Source of the DNA: Flavobacteriales bacterium UBA4585 | Lineage (GTDB): Bacteria; Bacteroidota; Bacteroidia; Flavobacteriales; Schleiferiaceae | DNA length: 15,807 nt | Direction: 5' to 3' | Assembly (NCBI GenBank): GCA_949487015.1 | Contig: CATAQZ010000040.1 | Coordinates: forward strand, 1-15,807 | Shown: positions 6,367 to 13,448 of the stretch, one piece after another | Layout: each line of letters begins with the position of its first letter | How positions within the stretch are numbered: the first letter of the stretch is position 1 | The notes under the pieces: generated by a model | Database searches by the model: none | What the model saw: the letters and a program-made list of their open reading frames with translations, nothing else | What the model was told of the DNA's origin: nothing | Translations under genes and position numbers: made by a program

Positions 6367-8697
6367 ATGAAACTGAACAAAATTTGGGCATTCGCGGCAG
6401 CTGCCTCATTACTTGCCGCATGTAACGGTGGTGGTACAGATCCAGAGCCAGTTGATCCTTCTGTGATCGTCACGAAATCTGGTGTTATCACTGCGAATGA
6501 AACATGGAGTGCAGATTCCATTTATGTATTGAATGGCCGTGTTGTTGTTGGCGATGCTGCCACACTCACGATCGAAGCCGGAACCATCATTAAAGGTGAA
6601 GAAGGTGATGGTGCGAATGCATCTTGTTTGATTGTAGGTCAAGGTGGTAAGTTGGATGCTCAAGGTACTGCTGACAACCCAATCGTTATGACTTCAGTTT
6701 TAGACAATATCAATGTTGGACAGCGCAATGGTTCTAACTTAGATGAAACTGACAAAGGTCTTTGGGGTGGTTTGATCGTATTAGGTAAGGCAACTATTTC
6801 TGCTGATGCGGCTACAGCACTCATTGAAGGATTGCCCGCTAACGAGCCATGGGCACTCTACGGTGGATCTGACGATACTGATAACTCAGGTACTATGACT
6901 TACATGAGTGTTCGTCACGGTGGAACTTTGATTGGTGACGGTAACGAAATTAACGGTATCACCTTCGGTGGTGTTGGTAATGGTACTACTGTGAATAACA
7001 TTGAAGTATTCGCAACATTAGATGATGGTGTTGAATTTTTCGGTGGTTCAGTTAACGCAACACATGTAAGTGTTACTGCTCAAGGTGATGATGCTTTTGA
7101 TATCGACCAAGCATACTCAGGAACTATAGACAACTTTGTCTATGTTGCTGGCGGTGATTCTGATCACGGTTTAGAAATCGATGGACCAGAAGGTACTGCT
7201 ACAGGTTCGTTTACTTTGAAAAATGGAACACTTTTAGGTGGTAATGGCGAATACGCTGACTTCCGTGATGGCGCTATGGGTTCAGTAGAAAACGTATTCT
7301 TCTTTGGCTTCTCAACTTCGTCAGATTTTGAAATCGATGATTCAACTTCATCATACAACCATTCTATGGGTCTGTTGAACTTCTCAAATGTTGAAATCAA
7401 CACATCACACTTGACTTCAGGCAATATGTCTGCTGTTTCAATCTTCCAAGATAAATTCTTAGGCGAATCTTTCGCTGGTGGAACTATTGTAAACGAGCCT
7501 ACTAGCGGAGCATCTGCTGCTGATTTTGCTTGGACACTTACTGCGAAAAACGGTAACCACGACGACTTCACAGGTCCGTTCGCAACACCAAACAACGTAG
7601 TGGTATCCGGTCAAACTGGTGATGCAAAATGGTCAGCTGCGCGTATCTATGAACTTCAAGGACGCGTGATCGTTGCTGACGGAGATACTCTAACAATTGA
7701 GCCAGGAACTATCATCAAAGGTGGTTACGGTCAAGGAGCAAACTCTTCAGTAATCGTAGTAGCGCAAGGTGGATACATTGACGCTCGCGGAACTGCAACT
7801 CAGCCAATCGTTATGACGTCTATTGCAGATAACATTCAGATAGGTCAAACTGCTGGTACTAACCTTGATGAAACAGATGCTGGTTTATGGGGTGGATTGA
7901 TTGTTTTAGGATATGCTCCTATTTCGGCTGACGCTTCAACTGCATTGATCGAAGGTCTTCCAGCAAATGAGCCATACGCGATGTACGGTGGATCTGATGC
8001 AATGGATAACTCTGGTATGATTGAGTACGTAAGTGTTCGTCACGGAGGTACATTGATTGGTGACGGTAACGAAATCAACGGTATCACTTTCGGTGGTGTT
8101 GGATCAGGAACTACAGTAGACAACATCGAGGTTGTAGCCAACGTAGATGATGGTGTTGAATTCTTTGGTGGATCTGTCGATGCTTCTAACATCGTTGTTT
8201 GGGCACAAGGCGATGATGCTTACGATATCGATCAAGCGTACTCTGGAACCATTGATAACTTTGTATATGTTGCAGGTGCAGATTCAGACCACGGTATGGA
8301 AGTAGATGGACCAGAAGGTACTATGGGTGCTGGCTTCACAGCCAAAAACGGTACACTCTATGGTATGGCTGCTGAAATCGCTGATTTCCGTGATTCGGCC
8401 ATGGGTACAGTTGAGAATATCTACATAACTGACTTTGATGACTCAGGTGACTGGGAAATCGATGAAACAGGAGGTGCTTACAACTACGATAACTCTTTAT
8501 TAAACTTCTCTTCTATTGAAATCAACTTAAGCTCGTACTCTGCCGGTACAACTTTAGCTGATGTATTCTTAGACAAGTCAGGAGCAGTTACTTCTTGGAA
8601 TCCTTCTGATTTTGCTACTTCTGTTACTACTCCTACAGTGGGTGCGGACGAAAGCAAATTAGCTTGGACGTATGCAGCAATGAAAGGCGCATTCTAA
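6367..8697 (+). CDS. Surface-type lipoprotein with two tandem 375-residue beta-helix-like repeats
   Basis: Lipoprotein of 776 residues with no function I can name with certainty. The signal peptide ends in a lipobox LLAAC, with lipidated Cys19, followed by a short Gly/Asp/Pro-rich tether. The rest is two copies of one domain (about 33-401 and 411-776) with a 375-residue period and long identical stretches such as HGGTLIGDGNEINGITFGG, DDGVEFFGGSV, GLWGGLIVLG and DIDQAYSGTIDNFVYVAG. Short hydrophobic strands, Gly/Asn turns and Asp-rich loops suggest right-handed parallel beta-helices, possibly binding Ca2+; no lyase or hydrolase active site is evident. Codons favour GGT, GAT and AAC, which hints at high expression. 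It is divergent from a two-component pair and followed by a TonB receptor, so a surface binding role for the receptor's substrate is the best inference. There is no Shine-Dalgarno sequence; the A-rich leader is usual for this phylum. Confidence 0.85.
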   Translation: MKLNKIWAFAAAASLLAACNGGGTDPEPVDPSVIVTKSGVITANETWSADSIYVLNGRVVVGDAATLTIEAGTIIKGEEGDGANASCLIVGQGGKLDAQGTADNPIVMTSVLDNINVGQRNGSNLDETDKGLWGGLIVLGKATISADAATALIEGLPANEPWALYGGSDDTDNSGTMTYMSVRHGGTLIGDGNEINGITFGGVGNGTTVNNIEVFATLDDGVEFFGGSVNATHVSVTAQGDDAFDIDQAYSGTIDNFVYVAGGDSDHGLEIDGPEGTATGSFTLKNGTLLGGNGEYADFRDGAMGSVENVFFFGFSTSSDFEIDDSTSSYNHSMGLLNFSNVEINTSHLTSGNMSAVSIFQDKFLGESFAGGTIVNEPTSGASAADFAWTLTAKNGNHDDFTGPFATPNNVVVSGQTGDAKWSAARIYELQGRVIVADGDTLTIEPGTIIKGGYGQGANSSVIVVAQGGYIDARGTATQPIVMTSIADNIQIGQTAGTNLDETDAGLWGGLIVLGYAPISADASTALIEGLPANEPYAMYGGSDAMDNSGMIEYVSVRHGGTLIGDGNEINGITFGGVGSGTTVDNIEVVANVDDGVEFFGGSVDASNIVVWAQGDDAYDIDQAYSGTIDNFVYVAGADSDHGMEVDGPEGTMGAGFTAKNGTLYGMAAEIADFRDSAMGTVENIYITDFDDSGDWEIDETGGAYNYDNSLLNFSSIEINLSSYSAGTTLADVFLDKSGAVTSWNPSDFATSVTTPTVGADESKLAWTYAAMKGAF
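6463..7569 (+). repeat. Intragenic repeat, copy 1
   Basis: First copy of the duplicated domain in the lipoprotein (residues about 33-401). Matching motifs lie exactly 1125 bp before those of copy 2: the codon for Arg of RHGGT is at 6913 here and 8038 there, and DDGVEFF begins at 7021 here and 8146 there. It ends with FAWTLTAKNG, matching LAWTYAAMKG at the end of copy 2. Confidence 0.85.
7597..8694 (+). repeat. Intragenic repeat, copy 2
   Basis: Second copy of the domain (residues about 411-776). Similarity with copy 1 is visible at the DNA level in the central part, though many third codon positions differ, so the duplication is not brand new. The best conserved part is the middle (about 6900-7200 against 8025-8325); the segment before the end of each copy differs most. 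Confidence 0.85.
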
Positions 8698-8708
8698 GCA
8701 GAGCTGAC

Positions 8709-8728
8709 TTTACATAAAGTTAACATAA
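8709..8728 (+). promoter_or_regulatory. Direct repeat at 11-bp spacing in front of the receptor gene
   Basis: TTTACATAA (8709-8717) and TTAACATAA (8720-8728) differ at one base and start 11 bp apart. The first, as ACTTTACATAA (8707-8717), is identical over 11 bases to 6312-6322 in the promoter region of the lipoprotein gene. This suggests a second binding site of the same regulator, although no convincing -7 element lies just downstream and the terminator hairpin starts 4 bp later. Confidence 0.35.
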
Positions 8729-8732
8729 CAAT

Positions 8733-8766
8733 AAAAGGCCCGAGACATCCGTTTCGGGCCTTTTTT
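8733..8766 (+). terminator. Intrinsic terminator between lipoprotein and receptor genes
   Basis: A 14-bp stem with one G-U pair (8733-8746 with 8751-8764) around an ATCC loop, GC-rich in the middle (GGCCCGA/TCGGGCC), runs into six Ts (8761-8766). It lies 35 bp after the lipoprotein stop and 30 bp before the receptor ATG. With little room for a separate promoter, partial read-through may set the receptor level below that of the lipoprotein. Confidence 0.85.
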
Positions 8767-8796
8767 CGTGTTTTGCACCAAATAACAGGATACGAA

Positions 8797-11655
8797 ATGA
8801 TTCGAAAAATCGCCATCTATTGTGCTTTAGTATTAAGCACTGCAGTAGCCGCTCAAAACGGAATTATCAGAGGTACCGTTTATGAAGACGAAACAAGTGA
8901 ACCATTGTTTTATGCAAATGCCCAAATTCCCAGTGAAAATGCAGTTGCTTTTACCGATTTCGATGGACATTTTGAATTATCCCTTGCACCAGGGACGTAC
9001 AGCTTAGAAATTAGCTTCCTTGGATTAACTACCCTGATCATTCCCGATGTGAAAGTAGTTGCGGGTGAAGTGGTAGCTTTTGAGAATTTACGCCTCAAAC
9101 CTACGACTAACGAGCTTATGACCGTTACAGTAACTGCGTCGGCGATGCGAAATACGGAGAGTGCGTTGTTGGATGTTAAGAGAAAATCGGCTACCGTAAT
9201 GGACGGTATTTCCGCACAGAATTTTAAACGTATCGGGGACGGAAACGCTGCGGCTGCAGTAACTCGCGTACCTGGGGTGAGTATTCAAGGTGGAAAATAC
9301 GTGTTTGTACGTGGTCTGGGTGACCGCTACACGAAAACGCAATTAATGAGTATGGATATTCCTGGGCTTGACCCGGACCGTAACTCGCTCCAGATGGATA
9401 TTTTTCCAACCAATATTTTACAGAATATTGTAGTACTCAAAACGCTTACTGCAGATTTACCCGCAGATTTTTCAGGGGGGTTAGTCAATATCGAATTGGT
9501 CGATTTTCCAACTAAAAAGACATTGAACATCAGCTCATCGTTGAGTTACAATCCTGCAATGCATCTCATTCAAGGCCTAGGCCACCAAGGTTCAGTAACA
9601 GATTTCTTAGGATTCGACAGTGGATTCCGTACGAATCCGCTGCCTCAGAATTATATCTATGAAGGAATTCCTAATCCTGCCCTGGACGACCCGATTACAA
9701 CGGAATTAACGGAGGGCTTTTCTCCTGTATTGGGCGCGAAAGCGCAGTCCATGCCACTGAATGGATCTTTAGGTATAAGCGGCGGAAATCAAATTAAAAA
9801 AGAGAACGGTAAAACCGTTGGTTACAACGGATCCTTCTCCTACAAAGCGAACACCACTTTTTACGGCACCCTTGGGGCAGACAGCACCCGCATGTACGAG
9901 CAGAACTTTTACCGTAAAGGAAATCAGCCTACAGATTATGCGCTTCAAGCGGACCGTACTCAAGTAGGTTCATTAGCTATAAGTAATGTATTTATGAGTG
10001 GTCTTTTCGGTTACTCCATTAAAGATGACAACGATAAGTACCGATTCACCGTAATGCATTTGCAAAATGGTGAAAGTCGTACAGGTAAATTCAAGGAGAC
10101 GTCTTCCATTGAAAATTCATTTGTTGGATCGAGAGACAACTTAGAATATTCGCAGCGTTCCATCACCTCCGCTTTGTTCAACGGCCAACACAGTCGCGAC
10201 GATAATAAATTAAAAATCGATTGGCGCATTGCCCCTACTTTTAGTAGCATCGCAGACAAAGACATCCGTTCGACATCCTATAGAACAGAGGATAACACTT
10301 TTGCTATTGCTCCAGGAGAAACTGGGTTCCCAAATCGCATTTGGCGCGAATTGAATGAATTCAATCTTGCGAACAGATTAGACTTTACCCGAAGTCATGA
10401 AGTTCGCGGAAGAGATGCGAAAATGAAATACGGCGCGAGCTATACCTTCAAATACCGCGATTACGAGATTTTACGTTACCAGTTGCGTGCGAAATCGTTG
10501 GGAAATTTAAATCCACTCACCGGTGAAGCAGATGAATTGCTCTCTGAGGACTTTGTCTGGAATGTCATCACAGATGCAGGCACCTACTACAGCGGAAACT
10601 ACGAAGCGAATAACGCATACCAGGGTATCCAAAGCAATCTCGCGGGATACATTCACGAGGAATTCAGCTTGAACCCACTGACAAAGATGGTAGTAGGTCT
10701 TCGCATGGAGCGCTACGACCAGTTCTATACCGGTGTAGACCAGCAAGAGGCTGCTGCTCCTGGAACGGGGATCAATTACCAATGGGAGCCAGTCTTGAAT
10801 AACTTCAACCTATTCCCTACTGCTTCACTCATTTATAGCGTTAACGAAAATTCAAACCTTCGTTTTGGCGCCTTCCGCACAGTAGCACGTCCTTCGTTCA
10901 AAGAAAAGAGTGCTGCGCAGATTGAAGATGTCCTCACAGGTATCACGTTTATCGGTAATCTTGATCTTACCAATACTACCATTAGCAATTTAGATTTCCG
11001 CTACGAATATTTCTTCGAAGGCGGACAAACCATAGGATTGTCAGGATTTTATAAATACTTCCAAAACCCGATTGAATTGGTAGCATATTCTGCTGCAGCG
11101 CCTTCTAATTTCCAGCCAAGAAACGTGGGTAACGCAACTGTAGCCGGAGCAGAATTTGAGGTTCGCAAAAATCTAGGTTTCATCGGAATGAAGCACTTAG
11201 AACTAAATTCTAACTTCTCTTACATTTTATCTTCTGTGACAAGAGACTCTTCGGAGTTCGCTGCGCGTGTAGCTTCTGCTCGAGAAGGGGAAGTCATTAG
11301 TGAAACCAGAGCGATGCAAGGCCAAAGTCCATATCTAATAAATGCTGGATTGAGTTACAACAATCCTAAAAACGGATGGCAAGGCGGTCTATTCTATAAT
11401 GTGCAAGGTGAAAAACTATACATTGTTGGTGTAGCCGACAACCCAGATGTTTTTGAGGTACCGTTCCACAGTTTGAACTTCAACCTATTAAAAAACTTCG
11501 GTGCAGATCGTCAATACCAATTAGGGTTTGGCGTAAACAATATTATGGACGATACGCGTGATCGTATTTTCCGTAGTTACAATAGCCATTCTCCATTCTT
11601 TAGCACATGGGCACCAGGGCGGACGTTTAAATTGAGCTTCAGATACTCGCTTTAA
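8797..11655 (+). CDS. TonB-dependent outer-membrane receptor with carboxypeptidase-regulatory-like domain
   Basis: Outer-membrane active transporter for a ligand not identifiable here, energised by TonB-ExbBD. I choose the ATG at 8797 (952 residues) over the upstream TTG at 8773 because it gives a clean signal peptide (MIRKIAIYCALVLSTAVAA, cleaved before Q20) and has AGGA at 8787-8790. Next come a CarboxypepD_reg-like beta-sandwich (about 23-105: GIIRGTVYEDE...FTDFDGHFELSLAPGTYSLEIS), a TonB-box-like TVTVTA (about 109-114), a plug domain (about 120-235, with VPGVSIQGGKYVFVRGLGDRY and PADFSGGLVNIE), and a barrel ending in an aromatic-rich strand TFKLSFRYSL. It is not accompanied by a SusD gene, so it is not a classic SusCD pair; the preceding lipoprotein may take the partner role. 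It is followed by its own terminator. Confidence 0.93.
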   Translation: MIRKIAIYCALVLSTAVAAQNGIIRGTVYEDETSEPLFYANAQIPSENAVAFTDFDGHFELSLAPGTYSLEISFLGLTTLIIPDVKVVAGEVVAFENLRLKPTTNELMTVTVTASAMRNTESALLDVKRKSATVMDGISAQNFKRIGDGNAAAAVTRVPGVSIQGGKYVFVRGLGDRYTKTQLMSMDIPGLDPDRNSLQMDIFPTNILQNIVVLKTLTADLPADFSGGLVNIELVDFPTKKTLNISSSLSYNPAMHLIQGLGHQGSVTDFLGFDSGFRTNPLPQNYIYEGIPNPALDDPITTELTEGFSPVLGAKAQSMPLNGSLGISGGNQIKKENGKTVGYNGSFSYKANTTFYGTLGADSTRMYEQNFYRKGNQPTDYALQADRTQVGSLAISNVFMSGLFGYSIKDDNDKYRFTVMHLQNGESRTGKFKETSSIENSFVGSRDNLEYSQRSITSALFNGQHSRDDNKLKIDWRIAPTFSSIADKDIRSTSYRTEDNTFAIAPGETGFPNRIWRELNEFNLANRLDFTRSHEVRGRDAKMKYGASYTFKYRDYEILRYQLRAKSLGNLNPLTGEADELLSEDFVWNVITDAGTYYSGNYEANNAYQGIQSNLAGYIHEEFSLNPLTKMVVGLRMERYDQFYTGVDQQEAAAPGTGINYQWEPVLNNFNLFPTASLIYSVNENSNLRFGAFRTVARPSFKEKSAAQIEDVLTGITFIGNLDLTNTTISNLDFRYEYFFEGGQTIGLSGFYKYFQNPIELVAYSAAAPSNFQPRNVGNATVAGAEFEVRKNLGFIGMKHLELNSNFSYILSSVTRDSSEFAARVASAREGEVISETRAMQGQSPYLINAGLSYNNPKNGWQGGLFYNVQGEKLYIVGVADNPDVFEVPFHSLNFNLLKNFGADRQYQLGFGVNNIMDDTRDRIFRSYNSHSPFFSTWAPGRTFKLSFRYSL

Positions 11656-11679
11656 CCTCACTGCGATTAACTAATTTAG

Positions 11680-11706
11680 ACCCGCGCCTCAGGCGCGGGT
11701 TTTTTT
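11680..11706 (+). terminator. Intrinsic terminator after the receptor gene
   Basis: A perfect 9-bp GC-rich stem (ACCCGCGCC / GGCGCGGGT, 11680-11688 and 11692-11700) with a 3-nt loop is followed by a T-run (11700-11706). The T-run ends at the base before the ATG of the next gene. Confidence 0.9.
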
Positions 11707-12708
11707 ATGCCGTACCTCGACCATATATCAGAAGATAATTTCGAATCAAATGCACTCGCTGTATTTGAACGGCAGTATGCGAAAAACTTGCGCTACCGTA
11801 AATGGTGCGACTTATTGCGCCGAAATCCAAAGAACGTGCGCAGTCTCGAAGCCATTCCATTTTTTCCGGTAGAACAGTTTAAGGGACATGAAATAAAGAC
11901 TGGAGAGTGGGAAGCCGAAACCGTATTCTCTTCTTCCACAACGACCGGAGGGACACCCAGTTTGCATTTCGTTAAATCAGTGTCAGCATATGATCAAATC
12001 TGTTTGGCCGGTTTCGAGCGAGAATATGGCTCCATAAAGAATTGGACCGTATTGGCACTATTGCCGTCGTATTTAGAGCGAGATGGCTCATCCTTAGTCC
12101 ACATGGCTGAAGGCCTCATCCGGGCAAGCGAATCAGAGGAAAGTGGGTTTTATTTATACAATCACCAGGATTTAATACAAATCCTGATTCGTTTGAAGAC
12201 GGAAAAACGTCCCACACTTTTATTGGGGGTCACCTTTGCTTTGCTTGATTTTGCTGAAAAGCTCACGAACGACGACTTTGGAATCGGTCCTGAATTGCAC
12301 TTTCCTGAACTACATATTATGGAGACCGGCGGAATGAAAGGACGCAGAAAGGAATTGATACGGGAAGAGGTTCACGCCATTCTAAGAAACAGCTTTCCTG
12401 TTACCACTTTAGACAGTGAATACGGCATGACCGAATTACTTAGCCAAGCATACCTAAAAGGTTCCGATGTTTTTAACTGCCCACCTTGGATGCGCGTCTA
12501 CACTAGAGATATTGCCGACCCCCTGGATACACCGAAACAGAACGGGAGCCGCGGGGCGCTGCAGATTATTGACCTTGCCAACGAACATACCTGTGCATTT
12601 TTAGCACTATCGGATCAAGGCAGGGTTTTTGAAAATGGTACATTTGAAGTTTACGGCCGACTCGACAATAGTGAAATTAGAGGCTGTAATTTAATGGTTA
12701 GTCTATGA
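11707..12708 (+). CDS. LuxE-like acyl-protein synthetase (ANL superfamily)
   Basis: Predicted cytoplasmic adenylate-forming enzyme of 333 residues in the LuxE/acyl-protein synthetase group, which activates a fatty acid with ATP and passes the acyl group to a protein thiol; the substrate here is unknown. Visible motifs are the ATP-binding loop SSSTTTGGTPS (75-85), METGGMKGRRKELIREEVH (205-223), the family signature DSEYGMTELLSQAY (236-249) and the C-terminal YGRLDNSEIRG (316-326). The start is forced: no GTG, TTG or ATG lies in frame upstream before a TAG at 11677, and the next Met is far inside the domain. The ATG directly follows the T-run of the preceding terminator, leaving no room for a ribosome binding site outside the hairpin. 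The stop overlaps the next gene by ATGA. No luxC- or luxD-like gene is nearby, so bioluminescence is not implied. Confidence 0.82.
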   Translation: MPYLDHISEDNFESNALAVFERQYAKNLRYRKWCDLLRRNPKNVRSLEAIPFFPVEQFKGHEIKTGEWEAETVFSSSTTTGGTPSLHFVKSVSAYDQICLAGFEREYGSIKNWTVLALLPSYLERDGSSLVHMAEGLIRASESEESGFYLYNHQDLIQILIRLKTEKRPTLLLGVTFALLDFAEKLTNDDFGIGPELHFPELHIMETGGMKGRRKELIREEVHAILRNSFPVTTLDSEYGMTELLSQAYLKGSDVFNCPPWMRVYTRDIADPLDTPKQNGSRGALQIIDLANEHTCAFLALSDQGRVFENGTFEVYGRLDNSEIRGCNLMVSL

Positions 12709-13448
12709 GACAATTAAATACTTTCTTCTGTTTTACATTTCTAGCGTTTTGCTCATTGAGTAATGCCCAGGTTGTAAGACGAACTGCGAATTTCACTAAC
12801 GGCGAAGGCACTTTGAGTTTGCGTGATTCAGTGCGAATTTTCGCAACGGATTTTAACAGCGGTTATTACCAAGCAACTGCACGCGTATGGGTTCATGAAG
12901 ACTTTGTCAATGAATTAGACAAAAGAGTTATGGCCGATGCCGCTTTACTCAATGCAAAAAAAGATACGCTTGGAACAGTATATACAAGCTATCCTTTAGA
13001 CTCACTTTGGGAAAGTACAGCTAGGCGAATGTCTAAATATTACGAGGTCGTTTTATCTGGACAAGTCTTAGGTAGAGAATTAGAACGGAAAAGTTTTCCC
13101 ACTAATTTCTTAGAAAACTATTTTTCCGGACAACGTTTGGGTGCCGTCAATGATAATTTGAAAGATGCCTTTAAAAAGAATGGATGGGAATACCAACGTT
13201 TTGACGGGTACGAATGCTGGGCGTATCTGAATCGCAGCACAAACCCGACGACACCTGATTTTCAAGCACTTTTCATCGTACGTAGCGGCCTACCTTACTG
13301 TTTAGTAAACAAAGGTGAATCCTTCGAATATGCGAAACTGAAGGAAAGTGCCAAGCGAGAAAACGGAATGTTCTACTTCTTTCAGCGCCCAAATGATCGC
13401 TTCATGAAAGAAATCGACGATATCGTATTTAATTACCTACCGCTTTAG
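12705..13448 (+). CDS. Secreted protein of unknown function
   Basis: I do not recognise this 247-residue protein. It starts with a signal peptide (about 1-21, FLAFCSLSNA, cleaved before Q22). The Cys at 16 does not form a lipobox because Phe precedes it, so a soluble periplasmic or exported form is likely. The mature part is mixed alpha/beta with many aromatic residues; two Cys (in YECWAYLN and LPYCLVNKG) could pair. The ATG overlaps the TGA of the LuxE-like gene (ATGA at 12705-12708), so translation is probably coupled. Whether the two work together, for example with this protein linked to lipid or envelope modification, is unknown. Its stop interlocks with the tyrS stop on the other strand. 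Confidence 0.75.
   Translation: MRQLNTFFCFTFLAFCSLSNAQVVRRTANFTNGEGTLSLRDSVRIFATDFNSGYYQATARVWVHEDFVNELDKRVMADAALLNAKKDTLGTVYTSYPLDSLWESTARRMSKYYEVVLSGQVLGRELERKSFPTNFLENYFSGQRLGAVNDNLKDAFKKNGWEYQRFDGYECWAYLNRSTNPTTPDFQALFIVRSGLPYCLVNKGESFEYAKLKESAKRENGMFYFFQRPNDRFMKEIDDIVFNYLPL

Noticed and set aside
7164..7595. 143-codon open frame antisense to the lipoprotein gene
   Set aside because: It lies entirely within the strongly codon-biased repeat gene; its composition (Ser/Pro/Lys-rich) and lack of a start context fit a shadow of that gene.
8773..8796. TTG start extending the TonB receptor by 8 residues
   Set aside because: The ATG at 8797 has a better ribosome binding site and gives a normal signal peptide; the extension would put an odd MHQITGYE in front of it.
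8797..11655. SusC of a polysaccharide-utilisation locus
   Set aside because: There is no SusD, glycoside hydrolase or sulfatase gene nearby, and the receptor looks like the general CarboxypepD_reg TonB receptor type.
11707..12708. Bioluminescence (lux) operon
   Set aside because: Only a LuxE-like gene is present; no luxA, B, C or D homologue adjoins it.
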